DNA of 61,779 nt, taken from assembly GCA_945290265.1 (NCBI GenBank), contig CALYQW010000020.1, positions 1-61,779 of the forward strand, read 5' to 3'. The position numbers and the translations under genes were made by a program. The notes below the pieces were generated by a model. That model ran no database searches and had not been told where the DNA came from. It saw only the letters and a program-made list of their open reading frames with translations. This stretch comes from an uncultured Erwinia sp. (GTDB taxonomy: Bacteria > Pseudomonadota > Gammaproteobacteria > Enterobacterales > Enterobacteriaceae). Below are positions 1 to 9,029 of the stretch, piece after piece; position 1 is the first letter of the stretch, and each line of letters begins with the position of its first letter.

Positions 1-54
1 AGAAGCAGAAGCAGAAGCAGAAGCAGAAGCAGAAGCAGAAGCAGAAGCAGAAGC
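1..54. repeat. Hexanucleotide tandem repeat (AGAAGC)x9
   Basis: Nine perfect copies of AGAAGC run from the first base of the window to position 54, and more may lie to the left. A six-base unit does not change the reading frame, so slippage would lengthen or shorten the encoded Glu-Ala tail by two residues at a time. Confidence 0.95.
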
Positions 55-82
55 AAAACATTTGAAAGAATTTGACAGATAA
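1..82 (+). CDS. C-terminal end of an unidentified protein with a Glu-Ala repeat tail (partial)
   Basis: The frame starting at base 2 reads Glu-Ala repeated nine times, then KHLKEFDR and a TAA stop at 80-82. The rest of the gene lies upstream of the window. The other plus-strand frames would read Arg-Ser or Lys-Gln repeats. The Glu-Ala frame is preferred because it gives a charged, helix-forming tail with a plausible end, and because the gene would converge on yojI. The protein family cannot be told from this fragment. The reading frame is an inference; the stop and the repeat are seen directly. Confidence 0.4.
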   Translation, partial: EAEAEAEAEAEAEAEAEAKHLKEFDR

Positions 83-194
83 GCAAGGATAAAAAAATTG
101 CGATTAACGGCAGATTTATTTTCACCCTGATTTATTTTAATCACGGCAGAAATAATCTCATCGCGGCGGGCAGCGAAAACATTTGTCGGAAATG

Positions 195-226
195 AAGGGT
201 TAAGACTGCCGACAGCCTTAACCCTT
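195..226. terminator. Ten-base-pair hairpin after yojI
   Basis: AAGGGTTAAG at 195-204 pairs with CTTAACCCTT at 217-226 around a 12-base loop, 13 bases beyond the yojI stop. There is no clear T-run on either side, so it may act as a 3'-end stabiliser rather than an intrinsic terminator. Confidence 0.5.
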
Positions 227-238
227 CCCAGAGACAGT

Positions 239-1897
239 TCAGGAAGCCTCATCACTTTCGGTTCGTTTTACCGCATCCAGCGTCGCCAGTTCGCGCTCGC
301 TGCCGGTCAGTTCGCTTAAGCTTCCGGCGCGCATTTCCAGCAAACGATCGGCATGCTCAAAATAGTGGTCATCATGGCTGACGGCAACCACAGTTTTCCC
401 CATCTCCTGTAACCAGGGCAGCAGCTCGCGGTAGAAAGTACGGCGAAAATGGGGGTCCTGATCCGCCGCCCACTCGTCCAGCAGCAGAATATCGCGCTGC
501 TCCGCCACCGCCAGCAGCAGGGCCAGGCGCTTACTTTGCCCTTTGGATAATTTGAGATCCAGCACCCGGTTGCCTTCCAGCCTGATTTTATCCTGCATCT
601 TCAGGCGTTTCAGCCAGGCCTGCACCTGCTGCGGATCGACGGGCTGTCCGTGAGGGTCAATCAGGCGATCGAACAGATGTACATCGGTAAATACCGCTGA
701 AAACAGCTGGCGATATTCGTCCAGAGAGTCAGCATGCACCACTTCACCATCCAGCAGGATTTCACCGGAGAGCGGCTGATACAGTCCGGCCAGCAGCATC
801 GCCAGGGTGGATTTACCGCTGCCGTTTCCGCCAATGACAAATACCCGCTCGCCGCGCCGTAGCGTCAGATTCAGCGGCCCGACGCTAAACCCCTTGCCCT
901 GATACTGAAATACCAGATTGCGCAGCTCCAGCGTCTGCCAGGCTCTCGACGCAGGCAGTGACGGGAAGTCCGGCTTCCAGGCAGCCAGCCGGAAGGTATT
1001 CAGCTTGTTAAAAGCAATCTGCGCCGTCAGCAGCGTTGGCAGTGCCCCCACGGCGGACAGCAGAGGGGTGCGTAAAAACAGCAGGGTTAATGAGTAGGTG
1101 GCGGCCACGGCGGTATCCGCCCAGCCAAGGCTGTTAGCGAGGAAAAATGCCAGGCCAATTGCCCCCAGCATCATAATATTCGACCAGTTAACTGCGCTGA
1201 GATGATAGGTGTCGGCGCGCACAATGTGGTGGCGATAGCGGCGCGCGTCTTCACGGTAGACGGTTTCAAAGATTTGCTGCGCCCGCTGGCGATTCAGCAT
1301 CAGTTCTTTGCGCCCTACAATGATCGTCTGGTAGTCGCTGACCAGCCGATCTTCGGTCTCACGCAGGGTGGTCATATGCCGGTACACCCGCGATACCAGT
1401 AACCAGCCACCAAAGATAGTGACCGCCACCCAGACCGCCGTGACCAGCAACATTTTCGGCGACAGCCACGCCAGATAAAGCGCAGAGCCGAGGGTCAGGA
1501 TAATGCCCTGGATCAGCTCCGGCAGGCGTACAAAGGCGATGGTGATATTGCGCACGTCGCTGGTCAGCCCGGCCAGCAACTGCGCCTGACCAATACGCTC
1601 GATCTGTTCCACCCGGGTATCGAGGATGCGCTTGATAAATTCACCGCGCAGGCAGTAAACAAAATGATGCCCCAACAGGGTTAATGCCAGCTGTGAGCCG
1701 AGCGTGACCGCCATCAGTAGCAGCAGCAATCCGAGAAACTGAGGTAATACCATCAGCGAGGCGTTAACAGTGACAATCAGTTCGCGGTTAATAAAGGCAA
1801 TCAGCCCAATGCCCAGTCCGGCGCTCAGCAGACTGAGTACAATCACCAGCATAAACGGCCAGCGATACTGGCGGTAAACGACGCGCAGTAACTCCAT
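239..1897 (-). CDS. yojI: YojI-type multidrug/microcin ABC exporter, fused permease and ATPase
   Basis: A 552-residue inner-membrane half-transporter. The N-terminal part (to about residue 300) is a type-1 exporter membrane domain of six helices. The C-terminal part is the nucleotide-binding domain, with Walker [10 protein letters not shown], signature LSKGQ and Walker B ILLLDEW. The E. coli homologue exports microcin J25 with TolC. The start is placed at 1897 because an AGGA motif stands 8 bases upstream and E. coli YojI begins MELL. An in-frame extension to 1957 has no ribosome site. It lies next to alkB as in E. coli. A Fur-like site lies 58 bases upstream of the start, so iron control is possible. 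Function is by family; the natural substrate here is unknown. Confidence 0.9.
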   Translation of the reverse strand: MELLRVVYRQYRWPFMLVIVLSLLSAGLGIGLIAFINRELIVTVNASLMVLPQFLGLLLLLMAVTLGSQLALTLLGHHFVYCLRGEFIKRILDTRVEQIERIGQAQLLAGLTSDVRNITIAFVRLPELIQGIILTLGSALYLAWLSPKMLLVTAVWVAVTIFGGWLLVSRVYRHMTTLRETEDRLVSDYQTIIVGRKELMLNRQRAQQIFETVYREDARRYRHHIVRADTYHLSAVNWSNIMMLGAIGLAFFLANSLGWADTAVAATYSLTLLFLRTPLLSAVGALPTLLTAQIAFNKLNTFRLAAWKPDFPSLPASRAWQTLELRNLVFQYQGKGFSVGPLNLTLRRGERVFVIGGNGSGKSTLAMLLAGLYQPLSGEILLDGEVVHADSLDEYRQLFSAVFTDVHLFDRLIDPHGQPVDPQQVQAWLKRLKMQDKIRLEGNRVLDLKLSKGQSKRLALLLAVAEQRDILLLDEWAADQDPHFRRTFYRELLPWLQEMGKTVVAVSHDDHYFEHADRLLEMRAGSLSELTGSERELATLDAVKRTESDEAS

Positions 1898-1954
1898 AAA
1901 CATATCCTGACAGATAACAGCCAGCCTGCAGTGTAATAAGAAAGCGCCTGATAT

Positions 1955-1969
1955 CAATAATAATTCTCA
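1955..1969 (-). promoter_or_regulatory. Fur-box-like sequence before yojI
   Basis: On the minus strand the sequence TGAGAATTATTATTG matches the 7-1-7 Fur consensus TGATAATnATTATCA at 11 of 14 positions. It sits between alkB and yojI. Binding is inferred from the motif only. Confidence 0.4.
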
Positions 1970-1985
1970 TTGCGCGACAAAAAGG

Positions 1986-2627
1986 TCAGCGCGCGCGGCG
2001 AAAAGTCAGGTTATAACGGTAAGCACCGGTCAGCGGATGCTGACCCGGCTTCAGCGGCAGAATACCGTGATAGCGCAAACGCGATGGCCCGCCCCACACC
2101 ACCACATCACCATGCTCCAGCAGTACCCGCTGGCAGCGGTCGCTGCGCTCAAATCCGCCGAACTGAAACACCGCCGGCAGGCCGAGTGAAACCGACACAA
2201 TCGGCTGACGCAGGTCACGCTCATCTTTGTCCTGATGCAACGTCAGTTTGGTTTCCGGCGCATAGCGGTTAATCAGGCAGGCATCAGCAGCAAAGCCAGA
2301 GAATCCCGCTTCCGCCGCACAGCGGGTCGCCAGCTGACGGAAAGCCTCAGGCATCTGCGGCCAGCGCTGACCGCTCTGGTGATCATGTTCACTGTACTGA
2401 TAGCCGCGCGCATCGGCAGACCAGCCAAAATCGCCGCAGTTGGTCATCGCCACTGACATCCGGTAGCCACCCGGTGTTATCCGGTGATAAAACGGATTAA
2501 GCGCAGCAATACGGGCTATTTCAGCCAGTAATTCAGGCGCACAGTCTCTGACCCGGCGACGTAAAATCACCGCACCTTCTGCCAGTGGCTCCTGCCAGGG
2601 TTCCTCTCCACTAAACAGATCGAGCAT
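1986..2627 (-). CDS. alkB: AlkB, Fe(II)/2-oxoglutarate-dependent DNA/RNA demethylase
   Basis: 213 residues, against 216 in E. coli. It removes methyl lesions such as 1-methyladenine and 3-methylcytosine by oxidative demethylation in the cytoplasm. The catalytic residues fall at the same numbers as in E. coli: iron ligands H131, D133 and H187, and 2-oxoglutarate-binding R204 and R210. The substrate lid region NRYAPETKLTLHQDKDERD is well kept. It starts 9 bases after the apbE stop, so the two are probably co-transcribed. The ada gene that precedes alkB in E. coli is absent from this position, so Ada-controlled induction from a shared operon is not expected here. Confidence 0.97.
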   Translation of the reverse strand: MLDLFSGEEPWQEPLAEGAVILRRRVRDCAPELLAEIARIAALNPFYHRITPGGYRMSVAMTNCGDFGWSADARGYQYSEHDHQSGQRWPQMPEAFRQLATRCAAEAGFSGFAADACLINRYAPETKLTLHQDKDERDLRQPIVSVSLGLPAVFQFGGFERSDRCQRVLLEHGDVVVWGGPSRLRYHGILPLKPGQHPLTGAYRYNLTFRRAR

Positions 2628-2636
2628 CTTCTCTCC

Positions 2637-3683
2637 TTACTGCTGTGGCGACGTGATAAAGGCAGCAAACTGCGGTGACATCCAGTGGCTGAAACCGTCT
2701 CCCTGCTTAACTATCAGGTACACCGCCAGCTTTTCACGGTTCGCCAGTGCCTTTGCCTTCTCCTCACCCAGCACCATCAGGCCGGTGTCCCAGCCGTCCG
2801 CTTCCAGCGCGGTGGTGGCAATAACGGTCGCCGACACCAGTTTATGCTGGATGGGACACCCGGTAGCCGGATCAATAACATGGGAGATCCGTTTGCCGTC
2901 CAGTTCATAATAGTTGCGATAACTGCCGGAAGTGCTGATACCGTGCCCCTGTAAATCCACAATTTGCTGCACCGCATTTTCCCGGTCAGTGGGTTTCTGG
3001 ATCGCCACCTGCCAGGGTTGACCGGCCGCATTTTTGCCGCGCGTCAGTACCGCACCGCCAACCGACACCAGATAATTATTAATACCCTCTTTTTCCATCA
3101 GGCGCGCCAGGTGGTCGGTGGCAAAGCCTTCGCCCACCGTTGAGAGATCAACATACAGCGCCGGCATATCTTTCTGCAGATAAGACTGCCCCGCCCGGTT
3201 AATCACCTGTAAATGCTGTAATCCGGTCAGCTGGCGCGCCTGGTCTATCTGCTGCTGATCGGGCGTCGCCAGCGGTTGCTTATCCGGGCCAAATCCCCAC
3301 AGATTAACCAGCGGCCCAACGGTAATATCCATCGCGCCCCCGGTAAGATGACCTATGCGCAGCGCCAGGGTAACGATATCAGCCATATTGTCACTCACCG
3401 GCTGCGGTTCAGTGCCACGATACTGGTTAAAGCGCGACAGTACCGAATCATTTTTCCAGGTTGACATCTCATGGTCATCCCTATCCAGCTGCTGCTGAAT
3501 CGCCTGCTTTAATGCATCGCGTCGCTGGTTATCAACCTGAGCAAGGCTAACCCGCCAGAAGGTGCCCATGGTATTCCCTTCGAGGATCATGCCCTTGTCC
3601 AGCCCTGCAGGGGCTTTGTTGTCACAGCCTGGCAGCAGCAACAAAAGTGCTGCCAGCCACGCCATCCGGCCTGTATTTTTCAT
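2637..3683 (-). CDS. apbE: ApbE, FAD:protein FMN transferase lipoprotein
   Basis: 348 residues. It covalently attaches FMN, taken from FAD, to threonine in flavoproteins such as NqrB/NqrC and RnfG/RnfD on the periplasmic side. A lipoprotein signal is visible: MKNTGRMAWLAALLLLLPGC, with the lipobox LPGC and C20 as the lipidated residue. The central region carries the family blocks around DITVGPLVNLWGFGP and VDLSTVGEGFATD, and SVGG. The next gene on the same strand, alkB, follows after 9 bases. ompC lies upstream, as in E. coli. Confidence 0.95.
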   Translation of the reverse strand: MKNTGRMAWLAALLLLLPGCDNKAPAGLDKGMILEGNTMGTFWRVSLAQVDNQRRDALKQAIQQQLDRDDHEMSTWKNDSVLSRFNQYRGTEPQPVSDNMADIVTLALRIGHLTGGAMDITVGPLVNLWGFGPDKQPLATPDQQQIDQARQLTGLQHLQVINRAGQSYLQKDMPALYVDLSTVGEGFATDHLARLMEKEGINNYLVSVGGAVLTRGKNAAGQPWQVAIQKPTDRENAVQQIVDLQGHGISTSGSYRNYYELDGKRISHVIDPATGCPIQHKLVSATVIATTALEADGWDTGLMVLGEEKAKALANREKLAVYLIVKQGDGFSHWMSPQFAAFITSPQQ

Positions 3684-3820
3684 GTTTTACCTGAGTTTGT
3701 ACATCGTGAGGGGATACACCACATTGGACAGGCACCATCAGCGGGCACCCTGCCCCATTATCAGGCAGCTACTGTGCCACAACTGGCTTTGATCATCCAG
3801 GCAGGCGTCTCTTTCCCACA

Positions 3821-3835
3821 TGGCATGCTTCTTGC
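3821..3835 (+). promoter_or_regulatory. Sigma54 (RpoN) -24/-12 promoter
   Basis: TGGCATGCTTCTTGC fits the sigma54 consensus TGGCAc/tG-N4-TTGC almost perfectly. The invariant GG (3822-3823) and GC (3834-3835) are exactly 10 bases apart. Transcription would start near 3847, about 27 bases before the GGAGG ribosome site of the small ORF at 3884. No activator site was recognised. A CTGCC/GGCAG inverted repeat lies roughly 60 bases upstream, near 3749-3768. Confidence 0.6.
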
Positions 3836-3883
3836 GTAATTGTCAGGGTCGCTGTTTATCAGCCCTGGCGTTTGGAGGAAGTG

Positions 3884-4051
3884 ATGCGTAATCCACTGGC
3901 AGTGAAAGAAAATCAGGCACGCAGCAGGTTGTTACGTTTTACGCTACTGACATTGGGAGGCATGGCGCTGGAGGGCAGCTTACCGCCGGCTATGGATAAA
4001 CAGAAGGAAAGCAAAAAAACTGGCCGGTCAAATGACCGGCCACTGGGATAA
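3884..4051 (+). CDS. Small ORF (55 aa) downstream of a sigma54 promoter, unknown function
   Basis: The ORF has a near-ideal ribosome site (GGAGG, 5 bases before ATG at 3884) and ends at TAA 4049-4051. The product starts MRNPLAVKENQARSRLLRFT. It has one modest hydrophobic stretch (LLRFTLLTLGGMALEG) and a basic, polar tail. The last third of the ORF lies over the ompC terminator hairpin, so those codons are under a second constraint. I do not recognise the family. It could be a real small membrane-associated protein, or the RNA itself may be the functional product. The promoter and ribosome site together are the reason for calling it. Confidence 0.45.
   Translation: MRNPLAVKENQARSRLLRFTLLTLGGMALEGSLPPAMDKQKESKKTGRSNDRPLG
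4013..4045 (-). terminator. Intrinsic terminator of ompC
   Basis: TGGCCGGTCA and its complement around an AAT/ATT loop form a strong GC-rich hairpin. On the minus strand it is followed by a run of seven T. It lies just beyond the ompC stop. Confidence 0.9.
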
Positions 4052-4057
4052 CGCGGA

Positions 4058-5173
4058 TCAGAACTGGTAGACCAGACCTACAGCCACGATATTGTCGGTT
4101 GCGATACCCGCTGCGCGAGTGAAGTCGTTTTCATCCAGCAGGTTAATCTGGTAGTCAACGTAGGTAGACATGTTTTTATTGAAGTAATAGCTGGTGCCCA
4201 CTTCAACATAACGCTTCAGGTTCTGCTTGCCGTAGTTTTCCACCGAAGTACCGCGTGAGCTGACGTAAGCCAGTGACGGACGCAGACCGAAATCAAACTG
4301 ATACTGGGCAACCAGTTCCCAGTTTTCAGCTTTGTCGGCGAAACCGTAAACGACATTGTCGTCTGAGCTGTTACCGAAACGGGTTGCATTGTAGGATTTG
4401 GTGTACATTGCCGCGAGGTAAATATTGTTCGCGTCATATTTAAAACCTCCGGTGTAGGCAGTCGCACGCTCGCCGTTACCCAGAATGCCGGACGTGGTGC
4501 TGTTCTGCTCAGTGGTACGATCGGAAGAGAACATCGCCGCACCCAGCGAGAGGCCATTACCCAGATCGTAGGTTGAGGACAGACCCCAGCCATCGCCATT
4601 CTGGCTCAACACATCACGGCCATTGTTAGATTCTGCAGAGCTGCCGTTTTTACCCTGGTACTGCAGAGCAAAGTTCAAGCCATCCACCAGACCGAAAAGG
4701 TTGTTATTACGGTAGGTTGCCAGACCGGTAGAACGCTGGAACAGGAAGTTATCCACGCCGTAGGTATCGCCACCGTATTCTGGCAGCACGTCAGTCCAGG
4801 CTCCAATATCATACATCACGCCGTAATTACGTCCGTAATCCAGCGATCCATTATTAGCGAACTGCAAACCGGCAAAACCAACGCGGGTATGATTATCAGA
4901 AGAACCGTCGGCTTCCGTTGAGTTCAGGGAAACCTCATATTCCCACTGGCCGTAACCGGCCAGCTGATCGGAGATTTGCGTTTCGCCTTTAAAGCCAAAG
5001 CGTAAATAGGACTTGTCACCATCACTGCTGCTGTCATCAGAAAAATAGTGCAGTCCATCAACTTTACCAAACAGGTCGAGTTTATTGCCGTCTTTGTTAT
5101 AAATTTCCGTAGCATTAGCAGTTCCGGCAATCAGTAACGCCGGGATCATCAGAGCAAGGGCACGAGGTTTCAT
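4058..5173 (-). CDS. ompC: OmpC-type trimeric outer-membrane porin
   Basis: 371 residues with a Sec signal peptide ending ANA, then mature [20 protein letters not shown], typical of OmpC/OmpF/PhoE. It is a 16-stranded beta-barrel that lets small hydrophilic solutes across the outer membrane. The loop-3 constriction region carries PEYGGD. The last residue is Phe (VGLVYQF), the signal for BAM-mediated insertion. Loops differ from E. coli, as expected for surface-exposed parts. OmpC rather than OmpF is chosen because the gene lies between apbE and rcsD and is divergent from micF. EnvZ/OmpR control is expected from the family. An AAGGA ribosome site precedes the ATG. Confidence 0.93.
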   Translation of the reverse strand: MKPRALALMIPALLIAGTANATEIYNKDGNKLDLFGKVDGLHYFSDDSSSDGDKSYLRFGFKGETQISDQLAGYGQWEYEVSLNSTEADGSSDNHTRVGFAGLQFANNGSLDYGRNYGVMYDIGAWTDVLPEYGGDTYGVDNFLFQRSTGLATYRNNNLFGLVDGLNFALQYQGKNGSSAESNNGRDVLSQNGDGWGLSSTYDLGNGLSLGAAMFSSDRTTEQNSTTSGILGNGERATAYTGGFKYDANNIYLAAMYTKSYNATRFGNSSDDNVVYGFADKAENWELVAQYQFDFGLRPSLAYVSSRGTSVENYGKQNLKRYVEVGTSYYFNKNMSTYVDYQINLLDENDFTRAAGIATDNIVAVGLVYQF

Positions 5174-5508
5174 TCTGTTCTATTATCCTTATAAAGTTTA
5201 TGTGTTTTTGTCAGCCACTGCTGCCGGTCTGTGGCTCATCGGCAGTTATGCGGATATTAAGGAACAGCCGGCAATAATCCATCACGAAAATGATACTGAA
5301 ATTCCAAAAGCGTTGCCAAAAGTTATCAGACTATGTCCGGACATGAATTAAGCCAACGCGGTATTATAAGCAGAGGGAATGGTTTTTCACTCATTAATTA
5401 CACCGATAATGCTTTTTAATTCATCAAATTAATCTAAATAATATTAGAAAAACATAGTTGCGCACTCAATGATAAAATAAGTCATTGTCAGTTCGTTAAG
5501 ATTCTCTC

Positions 5509-5592
5509 GCTATCATTATTTATTCATCCCATTCACCCCGAATGAGTTGCTTTACCCCATTTATAGCCGAACTCTGTGTTCGGCTTTTTTTT
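5509..5592 (+). ncRNA. micF: MicF antisense small RNA
   Basis: About 84 bases beginning GCTATCATTATTTATT, close to the E. coli MicF 5' end that pairs with ompF mRNA. It finishes with an AGCCGAA/TTCGGCT hairpin and eight T (5574-5592). It is divergent from ompC and upstream of rcsD, exactly its E. coli position. MicF is an Hfq-dependent repressor of ompF translation and is itself OmpR-activated. The 5' end is inferred by similarity; the terminator is seen. Confidence 0.85.
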
Positions 5593-6364
5593 GCTTCGAG
5601 CGAAAAATATCAATAATGCCAAGGTTAATTACTTAAGATAAACATCACGATGTGTAATAGTTTTAAAGCGGTCACTTTGGTGGCTGGCGTTATCCGTGCA
5701 CCATCCGGCAGCTGTCCGGGTCTTATTCTGACCAGACCCGAGCGGTTTAAGAACACCTGTGACCAAAGTTACTTGCTGGCGAATTATTTTGTTGATGCGC
5801 AAACTTCAGGATAGTAAAGCCAGGAGTTATCTGGAAATACCCTGGTTAGCGCTGATTTCAGTTAACAGCCACCCCGGTTCGGGGTATTACTCTGGCGGCT
5901 TGCAAAAACTCGCAGGTAAGAGACTTTTCCATAAGGTGTAGTTATTGAGGTCAGTTTGAATACGGATAGCGAGCAGTAACCGCAGTGTACGCCAGGTAAG
6001 TGAGGATTCTGATCGCAGGCCCGGGTTGAAATTACGAATGAACACCTGATGAGCCGGGCTCTTAATCACCTCCTGTGAGGCAGGTTAATCTGGTTTATCT
6101 TCTTTTTTACTATGGCTAACTGTGGTAAAACGAGAACTTACTTTGATACAGGCAGAATGGATAAGATGACGACAGCGGACGCGCAGAATGATTATATTTG
6201 CACGCGCTTACAGCCTCCGGCAGAGAACATTATCTGTTCCGTTTTGAGTTCCTGTATCAGCGCCCTGACGGCAGATTACTCTGTTGTAGGCTCAGTTTTC
6301 CCTCAGCCATTGGTTGTGGCGTCCTGTGCCCAACGTTTTATCTGCTGACAGGACAGGTCAGATT
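5593..6364 (+). other. Long region between micF and rcsD without a supported gene
   Basis: About 770 bases. I see short open frames without convincing ribosome sites or family resemblance. A GC-rich hairpin lies near 5870-5887 (CACCCCGGTTCGGGGT) and another inverted repeat GCCCGGG/GCCGGGC at about 6017-6060. The rcsD promoter is expected near the right end. Nothing more can be supported. Confidence 0.5.
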
Positions 6365-9028
6365 ATGCCTTCAATGAAGTTCCCGTTCACCTTAGCCAGC
6401 GTGACCCGCCTGTGTCAGCTTTTTCTGTTGCTGCTGCTGCTGGCATCCGGGTGTATGATCAAAACCGCTTTCAGTAACTGGCTGACACAAAAACGCAGTG
6501 TCATTACCGATATCAGCCATGCTATGCAGAAACGCATTGACAGCTACCGCTACGCCACCTGGCAGCTGTATGAGGAAATTGCTACTGATACGGCGGCGAA
6601 TAATACCGGCAGCCTGCTGCAGGAAAACCACCTGCGTCACGATGTTTATCATCTGGAGAAAACCCGGGTGAAAACTGAAGCGCTAATTTTTGGTGAACAT
6701 GACAGAAGCACTCTCGATGCAGCAGCGCGTATGTCGGACTACCTCGACACCCTTTGGGGCCCGGCGACCGGCACCTGGTCAATGTATTTCCTGAATGGTC
6801 AGGATAACAGTCTGACGCTGATTTCCACGCTATCTTTACGGGATATGGTGCTGCGTTATAAAGAGGGCACTTTCAATAATATTATTGATGCCCGACGCGC
6901 TGAAATGTTGCAGCAGGCTAATTCGCTGGATGAGCGTGAAAGTTTTTCCCAGTTACGCCGCTTTAACTGGCAAAATGACCGTTATTTTACCGTCAGAACT
7001 ACCTTTAATCAGCCTGGACATCTGGCGACGGTGGTGGCATTCGATCTACCGATTAACGATATTATTCCCAAGTCAATGGCGCTGGATAGTTTCCAGCTGC
7101 GGCAAAATCAGCTCGACAACAACGATAACCGCGCGCTGCCACAGTCTGCCAGTCAGACCCAGGTCAGTTGGGTTAAATCGAATATTGAAGTGTCGGTTCC
7201 GGTAGCGACCACCTCATTACAACTGGTTTATCGTTTCCCCATCAGCCGGTTAATTTTTGGCACTGAGCATAATCTGCTGTGGCCATTATTGATTAATCTG
7301 CTGCTGATGGGGCTGACGCTGTTTATGCTGGTTATCCTGCGACGTCAGGCCGCGGTCATTCCGGGTGAAAGTCAGCATGCCGAACTGAATATTCAGCGTC
7401 ATCTCAATGAAGAAATTGTCAATAATCTACCGGTAGGGCTGTTGGTCTACGACTTCGCCAACAGTCGTCCGGTGATTAGCAATAAGATTGCCGGGCATCT
7501 GCTACCCCATCTTAATCTGCAAAAAATTATTAACATGTCCTATCAACATCAGGGCGTATTGCAGGCGACCGTCAATAATGAAGTTTATGAGATCCGCCAT
7601 ATTCGCAGTGAGATATCACCGCACACCCAGTTGTTTATCATGCGCGATCAGGATCGTGAGCTGCTGGTAAATAAAAAGCTGATCGCCGCTCAGCAGCAGT
7701 TAGAGAAAAACCATCAGACCCGTCAGCTACTGTTGCAGCATCTAGGTCAGGCATTGCATAAGCCGCTGGACAACATCCTTAATCACCTGCACCTGCTTAC
7801 CAAAAAATACCCAAATGAGGATGGGATACCACTGGACAATGCTCAGGCATTGCAGCGCCTGATCGACGATATCGTGCTGGTTAATCAGTTGGAAACTCAG
7901 CAATGGGTCACTGAAACTGCCCCTTTCAGCCTGCAAACCCTGCTGGATCGGCTGGCGGCTGAGATCCTGCCAGTGATACAGCGCAAAGGGTTATCACTGA
8001 TAATTAATAATCAGTTAAGTGGTTATCAGCAGCGTCTGGGCGATGAGAACAGCATTTATAAAATTCTTGCCACGATACTGCATTACGCCATCACCACCAC
8101 CACCTGGGGGCGCATCAGTCTCACAGTCTCGACGCCAGCCGATCAGCAAGACAGACTGGCTATTGATATTACTGATACCGGTGCCGGGCTCACTAACGGG
8201 GAAATAGCCAACAGCGAATTTCCGTTTGTGGCTGAAACCCATCAGGATCGCTTTGAGCAGGCTTCCGGCATGGCTTTTTTCCTCTGTCGCCAGTTATGTA
8301 AGCAACTGGGAGGCCAGTTTGAAATTTATGCCCAACAGGATATTGGTTCACACTACCGTATTCAGCTCCCTGCCCCACTTCAGTCGCAGCAACAGCAGGA
8401 AGAAAAACTGCTGGAAGGGGTTAGCGTGATGGTCAATATCATTGTCGATGATGTGCGCAAAATTGTGGTGCATCAACTTAGCGATTGGGGAGCACAGTGC
8501 ATCACCCCTGATGAGCGCTTCTCCGGTCAGCAGCATGATATCCTGGTAACAGATGACCCAAACAGTCTTACCCCCTGGTCCTTGTTGCTTACCGATGATG
8601 AAGCTGGCTTCAGCCAGATCGTACCGGGACAGTACCGGGTGAATTTCAATATCAGTAGCGCAATGCAGGATGCATTGCTGCAATTGATTGAACAACAACT
8701 GGCTCATGAAGAGCTGAGTGATGAAAGCAGTTCTCAACCTGATATCTCGCAACTGATCGCCAGCGGCTATTTCCCGCTATTTGTGGAGACAGTACCGGAT
8801 GATGTGCAGAGACTGTATACTGAAGCGTCCACCAGGGATTTCAGCTCGCTGGCGCAAACTGCGCATCGACTGAAAGGTGTGTTTGCCATGCTGAATCTGC
8901 TACCCGGCAAGCAGCTTTGTGAAACGTTAGAACTGCACATTAATAAGTGTGAGAATTCAAACATCAAAAATACCATCAGTGAAATTGACACTTACGTCAA
9001 CCATCTGTTGCAGCAAGGTAACCCATAA
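6365..9028 (+). CDS. rcsD: RcsD phosphotransfer protein of the Rcs phosphorelay
   Basis: 887 residues, inner membrane. It passes phosphate from RcsC to RcsB. Two membrane helices (about residues 13-33 and 305-330) flank a periplasmic domain. Next come a PAS-like segment, a degenerate histidine-kinase/ATPase-like region lacking the phospho-accepting His, the ABL domain that binds RcsB, and a C-terminal HPt domain with the motif AQTAHRLKGVFAML carrying the phosphorylated His. ATG at 6365 gives MPSMKFPF and a length near the 890 residues of E. coli. An upstream in-frame extension to 6314 has no support. It ends 1 base before rcsB. Confidence 0.96.
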   Translation: MPSMKFPFTLASVTRLCQLFLLLLLLASGCMIKTAFSNWLTQKRSVITDISHAMQKRIDSYRYATWQLYEEIATDTAANNTGSLLQENHLRHDVYHLEKTRVKTEALIFGEHDRSTLDAAARMSDYLDTLWGPATGTWSMYFLNGQDNSLTLISTLSLRDMVLRYKEGTFNNIIDARRAEMLQQANSLDERESFSQLRRFNWQNDRYFTVRTTFNQPGHLATVVAFDLPINDIIPKSMALDSFQLRQNQLDNNDNRALPQSASQTQVSWVKSNIEVSVPVATTSLQLVYRFPISRLIFGTEHNLLWPLLINLLLMGLTLFMLVILRRQAAVIPGESQHAELNIQRHLNEEIVNNLPVGLLVYDFANSRPVISNKIAGHLLPHLNLQKIINMSYQHQGVLQATVNNEVYEIRHIRSEISPHTQLFIMRDQDRELLVNKKLIAAQQQLEKNHQTRQLLLQHLGQALHKPLDNILNHLHLLTKKYPNEDGIPLDNAQALQRLIDDIVLVNQLETQQWVTETAPFSLQTLLDRLAAEILPVIQRKGLSLIINNQLSGYQQRLGDENSIYKILATILHYAITTTTWGRISLTVSTPADQQDRLAIDITDTGAGLTNGEIANSEFPFVAETHQDRFEQASGMAFFLCRQLCKQLGGQFEIYAQQDIGSHYRIQLPAPLQSQQQQEEKLLEGVSVMVNIIVDDVRKIVVHQLSDWGAQCITPDERFSGQQHDILVTDDPNSLTPWSLLLTDDEAGFSQIVPGQYRVNFNISSAMQDALLQLIEQQLAHEELSDESSSQPDISQLIASGYFPLFVETVPDDVQRLYTEASTRDFSSLAQTAHRLKGVFAMLNLLPGKQLCETLELHINKCENSNIKNTISEIDTYVNHLLQQGNP

Positions 9029-9029
9029 T

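Noticed and set aside
5759-5941. 60-codon frame between micF and rcsD
   Set aside because: No ribosome site or recognisable motif, and it runs through a GC-rich hairpin. It is not supported as a gene.
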